From assembly GCA_037783415.1 (NCBI GenBank), contig JAZGTN010000022.1, forward strand, positions 3,286,001 to 3,350,000: DNA of 64,000 bases, written 5' to 3'. The notes under the pieces are model-generated. The model had not been told where the DNA came from, did not search any database, and worked only from the letters and a program-made list of their open reading frames with translations. Every line of letters begins with the position of its first letter. Position 1 is the first letter of the stretch. The position numbers were made by a program, and so were the translations under genes. Source of the stretch: Leptasterias polaris. Taxonomy: Eukaryota; Echinodermata; Asteroidea; Forcipulatida; Asteriidae. Shown piece by piece: positions 8,911 through 21,390 of the stretch.

Positions 8911-11900
8911 TCGAAAATGTTGTTACGTATTTTGTTTTTCTTATAGTATATACTACATCAGTTGGTTTTTGATGAGTAAATACCATCCAAATTATGTGAT
9001 TCCGAAAGAGCACACAATTCCAGAACCACTGGGGTTCTTATTAGGGCCAAGGTTGAAGGTGGGCGGGGCAACTGTGATGGGCGGATTTGCAAGCTCAGAG
9101 CAATGCATGCTGGGAGATGTTCCGAATACGGGGCTTCAGCACAATTTTAGAATGTCGTAGATCAGTGTTGAATGTGGAGGGGGGGGGGGGGGTTGGTAAT
9201 TTTTAAATTTGCGTTTACCTTACCCCAAAATATGAGATGAATTTATTGTCAAGTTATAGAATACCATATCAACGTTGTTGTCATGTACATGGGGTAATCT
9301 TACAACAATGTGAGCACGTGAGTGAGGCTATGACATCATAAGGCCTAGGGCCTGCTCAAGAGCCCCACAAACACTTTGATTCCAACGATTCTCTTTGGTG
9401 GCCTCTCAGCCTTTTGAGGCGAAACAGTTGGCACTGCGTGTGTTTTTCCCTCCCTAATTTTGTTTTCTTTGTAGGGGATCTGGGTCTCACGGGAAACCTC
9501 AACACAACCATTCGTTGATGATGGATGAGTAAGGAATTTTGAAATGATGGTGACGGGGACGTGACTGGGTTCCGCTATAAATAACAATAACAACAGATAT
9601 TCAATATGAAATTTGTAAAGCGCCTTCACCAGAAGATGCAAAGAAAAAACAGAAAGGGAGGGGGGGGCGGGGGAGAGGCAAACAGGAGAAACCCAAATTA
9701 GATTAGATGAGGAGAGAGAAAAGATGGATCTTTAGTGCCCTTTGAAAGGGAGACCATTATAATTTATAATAGGAATATGAAGTTTATCCCAGAACCGAGG
9801 GGGGGGGGGGGGGGGGGGGGTAGCGACGAAGCCCGATCACCAGCCTGAATGTGAGATTATGGGGACATGTATAGCAATCCACCTGCAGAAGAACGAAGAC
9901 ATACGAGGAAAACTTCCCACTTACTGGTATACACTAAACTTCTAACCATACTTTAACATTGTCAAGAATAAAGGAAGTTGTTTTTAGGCATTCTAACTAA
10001 CCAAACAAAAAATAAACAGTTACCTCCGAAGTGTATGAACAGCAAAACACAACTCAATGAATGGATGTTTTGTTAGTTTTAGTGAGAATTCGGACGTGGA
10101 TGTTTACCTGCAACTATTTGACTAGAGACTCTCAACTTAGACAACCTAAATCTATAATCGCCTGGATACATTATGGCTTCAGTAGGTATTCTTTTCAGGT
10201 ACACCGTGTAAAACCAACAAGAAGATTTTCAAGTCGGGGATGTTGGCTGTGAAAACAGCTGGTAAGAGTATTCCCAACGTTTCGACAAAGTTTGCTATGT
10301 AGTCATTTGGTGCTCCATATTATGGGGCATTGTGTACCCTTATTGTGTCTTCATTGTGTGCTACGAATCTCAGGAACTTTTCAGATGATTGGGGGGAGGG
10401 ACTTCTGTACAAGAGAAAAATAGTGTGTTAAAGCACAGGAATATTGTGGAGGGGCTACCCTAAGCCCCCATATCGGGCCAGGTAGCCTAGTCGTCGTCAG
10501 GAAGCAATGCTCACCTGTCGGAACGTCGCAAATAATAAACCGGCTTTTAAAATATACTTTGTACAATGGTATCCTGCGATCAATACTCATTATCCTACGC
10601 TAACATGCCAAGACTAATCCCACTTGAAGTTGAATACCTTTCAACGGTAATATTTGGTAGAATCTACTGGAATTGCGTCACTATGTAAACACACTCTTCA
10701 AAAAAAAAATCTGCACAAGGGCCGGGAAAAGGAAAAACTTTGATAAGTTTTGAGAAAATGTAGTTTGACAGTTTTTTGTTTTCATACTTCCAAAAAACTG
10801 TTGGGGGAAAAGTATAAGGGGAGTGCCAGTGTGCATCGCGAAACCTACCACGTCGGGCGTGGAGTCTGCAAAGGGCCCACTCAATACTTATTAATAATGA
10901 TAATAATACTGTATTATAAAGCACTTTCACACAAGAGATCACAGCGCTGTACATAGGACAATAGCAATGATGTTCTGTACAAGAAGCGACAAATTGATGG
11001 GAGATGTTGATGGGAATAGTGTTCAAAAGTTTAGGGCCAGCTGCTGATTTTTTTTTTAATGCCGATGGATTTGAAACGTATATATGAATAGTACGAAGAA
11101 ATCTTCAGAAGATCTTAGTACTACCCTGTTACGGTTGATACAAAGTGTATGATAAAACCACAAGTAGTGAGGAGCAATACCATGTAGGCACCATCGAAAA
11201 GGACTATGAATGGTGCACGCTGCCGGATGCCAGTGAAGATTTGTGATGAGAGATGAAGTGGCATCTACAGAGGTTTTGTCAGAAAAGATGGTTTTTAATA
11301 GCAGGAATCTTTGAATGTATAGTCTCTGTTTTTCACCTTGGGTTATAACCAAATAGAAAAGAGTTACAGTATAGTTAAGCCGGGATGTTATGAATGTACG
11401 AACAACATGATGACATGGTGTTGTGGTCGTTATGAATTTGCGAAGGTGCCAGATTACGTCACTAGGTGAAAGGGCCCTTGATTTTTTTCTTCTTCTGAAA
11501 ACGAAGATGTCTCCGGTGCATTTTTGTGTCCATCTTTTGAGCAGGAGGACTTTGAATTGATTGTGCTTTGTTCTTTCTTTTGCTCTCTCGTTCTGGAAAA
11601 TTTCAGTGGACGAAAATTAGCGGAGCTTGCAAGTGCGCATTGCGAAGCCAACTATATGGTGTAGGGTTTGGGGCCTTTTAAAGGCTCATGTGGATTTTTT
11701 AAAAAATAAATTTTTTTCTCTTTGGTGCGTTCTCAGCCTTCTGGATTACTTAAAAAAGTTTCAATTCCCCCCCCCCCCCCCCATTCCCCTCATTCTGTTC
11801 ATTTTGTCGCGGTAGGCATTAGCCCCTGTAAGCGAGCGCCCGCAACTGCATCATCCAATGATCCAGCTTCCCAGGCGGAACGTACACATTACCATTAGGT

Positions 11901-12033
11901 AGTCACAAGTGAGTAATGGCATACGGACGTGACCGGAATTTTGCTATAAATCAATTCTAGCCATAAGAGTTAGTATTTGGAAAAAAAAGGAAATATTGTT
12001 GGCACCAGTAACAATTAAAATGAAAAATCACGG
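8911..12033. other. Non-coding stretch with G runs and a LINE tail
   Basis: No gene is recognised. It holds G homopolymers at 9179-9192 and 9799-9820, a C homopolymer at 11767-11782, and a retroelement tail at about 10893-10960. A CCAACGTTTCGAC word near 10275 resembles the GTCGAAACG boxes of Penelope-like ends. Open frames here lack recognisable motifs. Confidence 0.5.
10893..10960 (-). mobile_element. LINE-type 3' tail, reverse orientation
   Basis: On the minus strand it reads CAGCGCTGTGATCTCTTGTG, GAAAGTGCTTTATAATAC, then an (ATTATT) tail. This GCGCT/AAAGTGCTTTATAATA plus ATT-repeat structure is typical of truncated non-LTR retrotransposon ends. Confidence 0.45.
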
Positions 12034-12372
12034 AGGGTGTGTACAACATTGGTAAGAGTAAAAATATTAATGTTCACAGATTTGCACATAACTTACATGG
12101 TATGAAGATGGTCATGGTGGGAACTATTCCTTGATTATGTTTCGCTTGGAATACTAAAGTTTTTGAGAAATAAGTAAAACAATTCATCTCGCGAGTCCAA
12201 AACCCCGATGTTTGAAAAACAGTGAAAACATCGTTGGGTTTTTCACTATTTTTGTGTGTGACACAAATGACTGATTGGGCTAAAACCTTCACAGGTTTGT
12301 TATTTGATGTATATGTTGGGGCACATAAAGTTTGGATATTGGTTTTTGACAATACTTACCACTGTTGTGCTT
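12034..12372 (+). mobile_element. M3-family MITE
   Basis: It starts AGGGTGTGTACAACATTGGT and shares the ordered M3 blocks TGTTCACAGATTTGCACATA, GATGGTCATGGTGG, CCGATGTTTGAAAA and TTCACAGGTTTGTTATTT. It ends at TTAA 12373-12376. The left TTAA has decayed to ACGG. The next element shares the right TTAA. Confidence 0.85.
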
Positions 12373-12376
12373 TTAA

Positions 12377-12770
12377 GGGAATGTGTATGTTTGGTAATCA
12401 CTCCTAAAACTAATGGCAATAAAAACTTATTGGTTTGAAGCCTGCAGCAGCTTTCGATGGTAAAAAGTATTTTGAGAAACATTTCACTCCGAATACATGT
12501 GGTTACGTAAAAAGATATCAGTTTTTATGCACCAAAATTTGAATCTGAGAAATGTAACTGTCAGTAACGTTTCTCCTACCTACTGTGTAGTCCTGTTAGG
12601 GATTATTCTTCCTGCTTATAGATATTATTCGCTCCGGATTTTCGGCGATATCTCAAAAACGCGACCACCTTTTGAAATGAAATTTTCACAGGTTAGTTAA
12701 AGTGTATGTATCTACACTTACATAGGATTGAAACAATGGAAAGGTTCAGAAAACAAAAGGTATGCGTAAC
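12377..12770 (+). mobile_element. M1-family MITE directly abutting an M3 copy
   Basis: It begins GGGAATGTGTATGTTTGGTAATC and follows M1 through AATGGCAATAAAAACTTA, TTTGAGAAACATTTC, the decayed central hairpin (12546-12575), TCGGCGATATCTCAAAAACG and ATTTTCACAGGTTAG. The right terminus (AAAAGGTATGCG) is eroded and the end is approximate. Confidence 0.75.
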
Positions 12771-13754
12771 AAAACAAGAATGAAAGTTTTTTTGTTCAAT
12801 AAGTTGTATTGGTCGTGTGTTATAATGATGCAGGTGTACAGGTATTTTATCGGCATAAGGCCTATTGTACTAATCTACAATGGAACTGATTATTTGCAAG
12901 AGTATTTTATGAACCCCAACAATAGTGAGCTCACGTATGACACATCAACAGTAAAAGTAAAAAGTGCTAGCATTCACTGGACTTTAATCAATGTAAACAC
13001 ATTCCAATCATGATTGCAGGGGAGAACTAAACCATTTTTTGGCGTCTTCCCTGTTGAAGGTGCAGTCACCTCACAATAAACCAAGTCGACTTGTTAAAAA
13101 GACTGGCTCAAAAGTGCAGATTTCAAATGAGGTTGGGGGAGAGATACTTTTAAATTCTCTCTGAGTATTTTTTGAATTACATAAAAGTAGTTACTGGCCT
13201 GACATTTCGACCCTTAACAGAGTCTTGCCCGAAGCCGCTATTAATGACTACACAACATGGATAGGTATAGGCCTAACACTAATGTGTCAGAAGCAATCAA
13301 ATGGAATGAAATCGCGCATTAGAGAAAAGGTGACAAAAACACACAGGAAAAGCAAGGGGGTAATGAACCTGTAGAGGGAGTGAAACTGTTGGATATAATA
13401 CAAGGGAAGAACTTACAAAGGAAAAAAGAACCGCAATTAATGAAGAGAACATCAATTAAGGGGGAAACAGGAGAAAAAACAGCAACAAAGAAAAAGAAGA
13501 AAGAAAAAACAACCTGTAGCAAATTAAGACAATATTTAGCGAAAAACAAGGGAGGTATAAGGAGGATCACCAAACGGGATACTGCAACAGAGAGGATGTA
13601 ATAAAAAAAGAAATCTATTTTGGGTACATCAGCATTTGGCATTGGTTGATATAGGGAGCCTGTGGTGCACACCAACGGTGGTTTGAATGAGCGCCCTCTG
13701 TTGAGTCAAAGTAACCGCGTACATACTACAGAGGGCGCAATATTGATGGAGCTC
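12771..13754. other. Non-coding stretch with Penelope-like terminal motif and a short inverted repeat
   Basis: No gene is supported. The minus strand at about 13195-13230 carries AAGGGTCGAAATGTCAGGCC, resembling terminal-repeat boxes of Penelope-like elements. 13320-13610 is purine-rich. Perfect 11-bp inverted ends GCGCCCTCTGT lie at 13691-13701 and 13728-13738 and may mark a tiny foldback. Confidence 0.45.
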
Positions 13755-13872
13755 TCCAGCGACTTTGGTTACGGCTACGGCTACGGCCGTTGGCAATAGC
13801 GATAACGTTAAAGGATAGGACTTCTCAGCAATCCACGGCATCCACTGCCGAAGCAGTTAGTTCGGACACGGC
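13755..13872. mobile_element. Short foldback MITE, diverged copy of the 6295-6420 family
   Basis: TTGGTTACGGCTACGGCTACGG on the left and TAGTTCGGACACGGC on the right match the 6295-6420 element. An internal AACGTTAAAGGATA echoes AAGTTAACGGATAA there. Confidence 0.55.
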
Positions 13873-15254
13873 ATCAGTTTAGAATAAAATATTTTTTTTT
13901 TGCAAAATGCCGTTACTGGTTCAATTTAGCAAGGAGCTGCTAAAATAACAATAATAATTGCGCGCTGGACAGACACAAACATGAAATCTAAGCAAAAACA
14001 AAATACTAGCCATACAAATCAACGTAATATAGCATGTTATCTATGACTGGTTTCCCCAAAGCCTTTGCTTGTCAGGTAAATGTTATGCTCTCACTGTTTG
14101 CTGTGTGTGTAGGATATCGGCTCGAATATGTTTTTGCCACCCTATGGAAACCGATGACAAAACAAAAGGTCTCCATTACGGAAATTCTAAAGACCGGGGT
14201 GCTCCACAAGGAATTCTGTATAATTATAAGTTATATGGGAGGATGTCAAGTACAGGGAAAAGGAAAGAACAAAATATATCTGTAAAGAGAATGTGTAATC
14301 TGAAGTGTGTTCGCAGGGCTATGTTTTCGTAGGCGTTACGTCAACCTTAAACTTATAAAAGGATTCGGTTAAACCCCCCCCGCAAAAAAAAAATAAAAAA
14401 TCCCCCCAAAAATAAAATCTAAGAAAAAAAGGGGGAACCCCCCCCCCCCAAAAGACACACCCTAAACATCTGTCCAAAATGCGATCTCATGTTTGTTTTT
14501 CTTCATGAAGCCAGTCGTCTAATTTTTCTTTGTATCTCCATAAGTCTCATTGCTTAGGTCAGAACGCCGGCCAGGATCGATATAATGAGATTTAATCTTG
14601 CCACCATTCAACCTTGAATGAGAAACGCGCTATACACAATGTACTCACTCACTTAACAGGGTGTCAAAGGGGTTGCTGGTGACGTGAGAGGTTTCAAATC
14701 TGATAAATAGGCCATATAAGACATTTTGTCCGGTTAAATTGATTTCATGATTGGGGAAAAAGTACGTTCATCTCAGCACTAAGGACGACTTTGGGAAAAG
14801 TTGTTTCTTCCCCAACAAAGAAAGTGCATTACCTATCGGGGGGGGGGGGGGGGGGGGAGGTGGAGGGGTAGTTCGAACACTAAACATAAACAAAGTCGAA
14901 TTGTGATTTCATTCACATATTTTAGGGTCTGATTAAAGTGAGCCTGAAAAAAAAGAAAACAACTTTTGATAAAATGTTGTGCCAGGAGAAGCGTGTTGGC
15001 AAACTCCCAACAAGGGAAACCTCATCACGCCCCCCATGGTCGAGCATACAATTATTTGCACCACTGCACTACTTAACCCTGGAATCAGCGGATGGTCTCA
15101 AGCCGTAGAACAATTTTTCTAATTTTGTTAATTAAAACACTTTTTTTTTTTTTTTTTTTCGCTGAAATTAATTTTCATCCAACCCTGAACACCCCTTAAC
15201 AAAGTGGCTGAACCGATTTTGCCCTAGAGGTCGTTCACCGGGTAGGCCAGCTGT
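13873..15254. other. Non-coding stretch with homopolymers
   Basis: No gene is recognised. C/A-rich low complexity lies at about 14374-14455, a 20-G run at 14838-14857 and a T run near 15140-15160. Two overlapping open frames at 14034-14332 carry no motif. Confidence 0.5.
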
Positions 15255-15437
15255 CACAAAACGGTGGGCCGGGTTAGTTCACGATGTAAAAGGAAAACCA
15301 CGCAATTTCAAAGCATATTTGTGTGGATCATTGTATTCTACTTTTAAAACATCTTTCTAACCAATATGCATTTCATAACAAACGGTTACAAACGCTTTTC
15401 ATAGACCAACTCGCCCGATCCAAGGCAACGTATCCCT
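15255..15437 (-). mobile_element. Half copy of the M2 MITE (one arm)
   Basis: It runs from GGGTTAGTTCACGATGTAAA through AGGAAAACCACGCAATTTC, GATCATTGTATTCTACTTTT and ACCAACTCGCCCGATCC to TTAA at 15438-15441. The partner arm is absent, leaving half a foldback. Confidence 0.8.
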
Positions 15438-16010
15438 TTAAGAGATTTGTTCGCGTTCCACTCTCATTTGTTAAGACAGGGATTTCTTCCAAAACACAGG
15501 GGGTAAGTTTGGGCGACATGTTCACCTGACGGCATTCTGTATTGAGCTATTGGATTATGCCATTCGAATTATTAGCGAGATTTTGAGAAAAGTAGGCCTA
15601 TCTTGTGATTACTACATCCGTGACCGGGGAAATAGTCTTTCTGGGCTCCGTAACTTCGGCTGTGGCTGTATTGATTAATGTTATGGTCTCCGTTTGCGGT
15701 TACAACCATTCTTGTTTTACAAAAATTCTTCGAGTAGAATTGAGTTCCGGGAAGAACTCGTCCTGCCTTTATATTTATAGTTCTGACGATTGTAGGTGAT
15801 TATTACTATACTGCGGAGTTGCTTGGGGGCAGCCGGGGGGTTCTCTACCGGGTCTGTGGGAACTTCTAGTGAATATTATTTGCTATCCCTGAGTAGAGTT
15901 GAGTTCGTTCTCAAAATTTCGACTATAGTCTCCTCTAGTCACGATCAGAGTACAAACATGGGGACGGGTTCGCCTGTTAATGTAATGATGAAACAACCTC
16001 ACCACTGTTA
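15438..16010. other. No recognised feature
   Basis: Nothing is supported. Two weakly similar words, GTAGAATTGAGTTCCGG (15734) and GTAGAGTTGAGTTCGTT (15893), hint at an old local duplication. Confidence 0.4.
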
Positions 16011-16014
16011 TTAA

Positions 16015-16399
16015 AGGGACCCGTTGCCTTGGATTGGGCGAGTTGGTCTATGAAAAGCGTTTGTAACCCGTTTGTTATAAAGTGCATGGTTAGAAAGATG
16101 TTTTAAAAGTAGAATACAATGATCCACACAAGTAGGCCTATGCCTCGGAATTGCGTGGTGTTCCATTTACTTTGCGAACTAACACGGTCCGCCATTTTGT
16201 GGAGTCAAAAATTTGGTTTACAACTAATGGCGTGCCGTGTTAGTTCACGATGTAAAAGGAAAACCACACAATTTGAGGTATTGTGTGGATCATTATATTC
16301 TACTTCTAAAAACATCATTCTAACCATATGCATTTCATAACAAACGGTTTCAAACGCTTTTAATAGACCAACTCGCCCGATCCAAGGCAACCTTTCCCT
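16015..16399. mobile_element. M2-family MITE, complete foldback
   Basis: It begins AGGGACCCGTTGCCTTGGAT after TTAA (16011-16014) and ends with the inverse arm before TTAT. The arms pair through GAGTTGGTCTAT, GATCCACACAA and ACACGGTCCGCC. The central part is less symmetric than in the 24174 copy. Confidence 0.85.
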
Positions 16400-16490
16400 T
16401 TATGAACATGACCTAAGCACGCACTCAGCAAAATGCTAATCCACTGGAGAACGGAAGGGGGCCGGTGTCATAGGGAAATCTGTCCCCCCG

Positions 16491-16730
16491 AGATTCTGTC
16501 CCCCATATGGGAAATTAACGTGGGCTGGAGAGGGATGATTCAAAAGAGGGCGCTATCAAAAGCAGTTTGTACACAGTTCTCCATATGGGGGGACAGAATC
16601 TCCGTCCACACCCTAGGAAAATCTTGTCCCCCAATATGGAAAATTAACATAGGCTAGAGGAGGGGGATTCAAAAGAGGGCGCTATCAGAAGAAGTTTGTA
16701 CACAGTTCTCGATATGAGGGGACAGAATCA
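16491..16730. mobile_element. Two tandem small MITEs with GATTCTGTCCCCC termini
   Basis: Unit 1 is 16491-16601, with ends AGATTCTGTCCCCCATATGG and the inverse CCATATGGGGGGACAGAATCT. Unit 2 is about 16618-16730, with a more eroded left end. Both share TTCAAAAGAGGGCGCTATCA and AGTTTGTACACAGTTCTC. The spacing is about 128 bp. A partial terminus also precedes unit 1 at 16478. Confidence 0.75.
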
Positions 16731-19430
16731 TCCTGCCACACCGGCCCTCAAGGTTGAGCATTCATTAAAATACTACAGCAATATCCACACGATGACGTCT
16801 AAAATATGAAATCATCTCCTGCACTTGAATTAATTGTTATCCTCCAATCAGTATGGCACACAGTACAAATAGCACAACCCGGTCACTACAAAGGGCACAA
16901 TGTCAATCAGTATGGCACACAGTACAAATAGCACAACCCGGTCACTACAAAGGGCACAATGTCAACACGAGGCTGGCTATACTTACATAAATTGCCCGAA
17001 CAATGACAATACTTTTATAAATTTAAACACAAAACAAAACCGGACACACAGAGAGCTCGGGGACTTTACCCCTCTCAAAGAAAACAGCTCTCAGAGCCTG
17101 CTCCCGACAAAATAGAGAGAAATACCCACAGAAAGTAATGTGCTCTCTCTTGCACAAAGCCACACTAGGAAACAGTATACAGCAGACCCAAGAAAGATTG
17201 TGGGCGCACGTGCGTTCACTACACCACCTAAAAACGCACTATTACGTGAAACAAAACATCCCCCAAAGGTGAAGGCCGGTGCTTGCCTTATTATTAGTTT
17301 TACACAAGCCTCCAGGCGTGTCATGAGAATTCTCGGGCTTTGTCAGTGTTGGAATCATGGTTCTGTGCATGCACTCTTTTTGCAAAGACCAATAAGGTTA
17401 TATACTCTACTCTTCACACTGTGAAGGATAATGCAGGAAGACCCGTACTATATTACGTCATGTAAAAGTACTTTGGCGTGATAGATCGGTTGTAAAGTTG
17501 CATATTACAACCATAAATCAAACACGTTGTCGTGGTTTATCCTCCACCGTTCCGAGTCGGGTCTACTGTCCATGTCAACACGAAATGGCCCTCAGAGCTC
17601 CGAGCTTGACTTTGACCCGTTGTAATTGGCACGGAAATTAAAGATCCATTTCTCAATAAAAATGGAAATTATTATTCCGTAGGCAAATTTTTTTTATTTT
17701 TTATTTTTTATTTTTATTTTTTTTAGGGGAGTGATTGGGTGTACGTTTCTCTGTTTGTGTTCTCGTGTGGAAGTTTCTGTTTGTCTGCAGTCCGGCTGTC
17801 TGTTTGTCTGGTCCGTCGAAACTTACACTTTTCTTGTGGACTTTCATACCCCAATCTATGTTTACAGTATTTAAACATTAAATTGGATATAGCATTGCAA
17901 TTCTTGCACACAAATGATCGCAGTGTGGACATTGGTTCAGAGTTGTGTGCCTGGCTTACATTGTATATAGTCAACGAAGAGGTATGTATAAAACTAATAA
18001 TTGAATATCATTTTTAAAAACACGCCATTCAAATCCATTATTTTGGACAGCTGGAGGAAAATATTGCCCACAAATAATGATCAGGTTTGATGTTTATTAG
18101 TGTTTGATATTGTTCAGGTTTCGCACGTAGGGCGGATGTTGCAAAGTCAACATTATACAGTGCACGCAATGAGGCAGACGAAAATGGTTATTAATGGGTA
18201 AGCCACGAGCGATCACGAGAGGCCAACATATTTATTATATAAAAAAAATAAAAAATAAATGACAAAGGTTACCCCAAGGTCTCTTTTTTAACTGATGACT
18301 GTAGATTAAAAAAAATAAAAAAATAAAAAACAAGATATAAAATAAAGTACATGTACCAGCAAATGGACAACGAATTTAAAGTCAAAGTGCAGGATTGGTA
18401 ATCTTTGGAGAATTTGTAAAATTGAGTTTCCATCTGAGATCTCGCTGATAATAACGTTCACTCCAGAATCAATCCTCCAGAGAAATATTTATACCTGAAA
18501 TTCCGTCAAAGTCGAGAAAATGGCAGAAAAAGACCCCTAGAAAAATTAAAATTATCGAGGTTGCCATGCAATGTTATGAATTAGCATACCACGACATAAT
18601 CGAATTATAAACCATTGTAAGTTAAGTGTCTGAAATGAAATGAAATATTTCTTTCATAAATTGACTACCTGTCCGGCAACGAATCATCTTTAGGATAAGC
18701 TTTTCATATAATATCTTAAAATATCTACACCACACAGTTCCGTAATATTTCCACCAATCTACCTCTATACACCTACTAGGCCCAACTTCCATGGAGCCGC
18801 TTAAGAACTGAACGTTAAGGCACAACAGAAGTATGCTTACCAGAATGAGGTTACCAGCCCATATACCATTAAACATGTACGATCTGTGACTGGTGTCCTG
18901 CTCTATTATGCTTAGCATAACATGTTAAAGCAATATCTGTTGCTCAAGCAGCTCTATCATACTGTCCCGTGTCGATCTGGGCTACGTTCCTGTTCTGACG
19001 ACACAAGACCGTCAGCACCTTGATACCCAAAACAGTTTTGCTTATAAAGCATTCTTATTAATCTCCGGTCCTTAACTCTGGAAATAAATATTTCTTTGCA
19101 CCTCAGAACACTTGCCACCATTTCGTCACTCAAAACACACAGTAAAACTCACCCGTTTCCAGTAGTTCAGTAGTTGCTGAGTGCCAAGATCTATGGAAGG
19201 GTTCTTTATGGTATTATTATTATTTATACTTTTATAATTAAATGATTTACTTTCCCCTTGTAGTGGCCAGCAACACCAGTCAGTTTGACTTCATCTTTTA
19301 CCTGGCCCAGTCGCATAGACCTTTATCACTACGTTACACCATCACCATTTGGTGCTCGATACGTAGCTCGGTATACCCTCCCTCCTATTGTGTCTTTATT
19401 GTGTTCTGAGAATCTCAGGAATCCTTTTGA
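16731..19430. other. Non-coding stretch with a short duplication and A/T-rich runs
   Basis: No gene is recognised. T-rich sequence lies at 17690-17725 and A-rich sequence at 18240-18335. The duplication at 16845 is listed separately. Confidence 0.5.
16845..16962. repeat. 59-bp direct duplication, two units
   Basis: CAATCAGTATGGCACACAGT... at 16845-16903 is repeated essentially exactly at 16904-16962. Confidence 0.92.
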
Positions 19431-19570
19431 GGATTTTAGGGGGGGGGGGTGGGCTGGGGGGGGGGGGGGGGGGTACTTCCGTACAAGAGGAAAAAGAGTG
19501 TGTTAAAGTACTATGGGAACATGGAACATTTGGAAGGGGGGATGGGTGGATGGGTGGGTGGGTGGCGGGG
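19431..19570. repeat. G-rich tracts and (GGGTGGAT)n
   Basis: Several G runs near 19439-19473 are followed by GGATGGGTGGATGGGTGGGT at about 19540-19567. The G-rich reading frames are artefacts. Confidence 0.8.
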
Positions 19571-19707
19571 CACACCCTCTGCCACACATCGGGCATGGTA
19601 TAATCATTTATGTGCCCTTTCATTGAAATCAGTGTCTAAACATAATGAGGCCGGCAGAAAATAGAATGGTCAACCCCGTTCTTTTGGAAAACCAACAATC
19701 TCGACCG

Positions 19708-19889
19708 TTGCATGCCTGTTTGCGTACTCGCGACAAAGTGGTAAAGAGTGCGACTTGTATTATATTAACTATACCGAACACTTTCATGAAGAAATCCTTT
19801 GCATGCCTGTTTGCGTACTCGCGACAAAGTGGTAAAGAGTGCGACTTGTATTATATTAACTATACCGAACACTTTCATGAAGAAATCCT
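19708..19889. repeat. 91-bp tandem duplication
   Basis: TTGCATGCCTGTTTGCGTAC... through AAGAAATCC occurs at 19708-19798 and again at 19799-19889 with essentially no differences, so it is a recent duplication. Confidence 0.93.
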
Positions 19890-20560
19890 GGACGAAGGCG
19901 GAAATAAATGGACGCACTAAATTATAAACAGCGATACAATCCATGTGTTATGTATTTGGTAAGGATCTATCTTCCATGCCCGTTGCATTAGTTGTTGTAA
20001 ACGTCTTAAAGCAGCCCTATCAAAATGGGCCCTGAGGTATAGCGCAGGTTGATGAACAAATTCAGTCCCAGAAAGTCAAATAAAAACAACTTTTGTAAAA
20101 TTACTGGAGGAATTATGTGTACAACCTATTGGACTTATTCTCTATGTTCTTAAAAGCATTTTAGGTAAATCTTTTTCACCCTTCAATAAATTAAGTCAGT
20201 TCTACGGGTTGTAAGTGTTCGGGATCGGCAACTGTTCGCACGTGGACCGAAAATTTATTGCGAACCAGTGTGACGTGTGAACGCGGCTGGCGAGCGATGC
20301 TCAAATGCGTATGTGTGGATAATTCCAGAGTTACTCGCGTTACAGTGACAACAGACTGTGACCTTTTGAATGCTTCAATGTCATGAAATAGTGGCATCAA
20401 TCATGATCGCAGTGCCCTCAATGGAAACACAGATTTAAATGTTTCAACTTTTATTTGGTAAAAAAAGGAAAAATAAAAACAGAAAAAACCCACAAAAAAC
20501 AAAACGCTTAAAATATTAAAATAGATAGGCCTAAATGAATAACAACTAAAAAATAGATAA
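19890..20560. other. No recognised feature
   Basis: AT-rich non-coding sequence. The open frame at 20191-20400 (-) has no motif. Confidence 0.4.
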
Positions 20561-21023
20561 AGGTATTCCACAGGATTGGATTAGTATTAAAAAAAATCAT
20601 TGATTATGAAGTTCAAACAGAACGTTTTTTGTGTGTGAAATATTTTCCTGTAAAATGTAGTCATGTTCGAGAAAACTGTATATGCATCTATACTTAATTT
20701 TTGTTTTTCTGAAAGCTTACTAATTATGAAGTTCATACTGGAACCATATTTTTTTTCTGTGAAACATTTCCCTCTGGAATGCAGTCATATTCGAGAAAAC
20801 TGTATCTGAAAACCTAAGAAACACAACATTTTTAACCGAACTTGAAGACAATGCGTTTACATGCTGAAAACTGTGCATGGTTTGTTTCCTTGACCCACAC
20901 AACGGATTAAGCCCAAATTTTCACAGGTTTGTTATGTCGTGCATAATGGTTGATCGCACAAAACATGAACACGGTCTGGGTCTGAGACTACTTTGTCAGT
21001 TCCACCAAAACTGTATAACACCT
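20561..21023 (+). mobile_element. Diverged M3-related MITE
   Basis: The left end AGGTATTCCACAGGATTGG and the right end (reverse-complemented AGGTGTTATACAGTTTTGG) are inverted. TTAA follows at 21024. It contains the conserved TTTTCACAGGTTTGTTAT core at about 20917. An internal block (TTATGAAGTTCA...TCGAGAAAACTGTAT) is present twice, at about 20607-20685 and 20727-20808. Confidence 0.6.
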
Positions 21024-21115
21024 TTAATTCAAAATGTAATACACCGCACATAGAATGGCGGATAGCCTACAGCAGTTCTCAAGACCGCTGCTGGTTCTAG
21101 TATCAAGTATTCTTT

Positions 21116-21249
21116 CAAGTTAAGTAATGTTTCAGATTGAAATTCTACTTATTAATAATCAAGTTAAGTAATGTTTCAGATTGAAATTCTACTTATTAAT
21201 AATCAAGTTAAGTAATGTTTCAGATTGAAATTCTACTTTTATTAATAAT
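21116..21249. repeat. 44-bp tandem repeat, three units
   Basis: CAAGTTAAGTAATGTTTCAG... starts at 21116, 21160 and 21204. The third unit has a small TTT insertion. Confidence 0.93.
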
Positions 21250-21300
21250 CATGCATCAAACCTTTAAGGTTTTTTTTCTCTCATTTTTTTTACTCTTCTT

Positions 21301-21390
21301 TTTTTGACATGTGTGCATGAACGACCCTAGTTAACCAATAATGTATTTTTGACATGTGTGCATGAACGACCCTAGTTAACCAATAATGTT
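21301..21390. repeat. 45-bp tandem duplication
   Basis: TTTTTGACATGTGTGCATGA... at 21301-21345 is repeated at 21346-21390. Confidence 0.92.
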
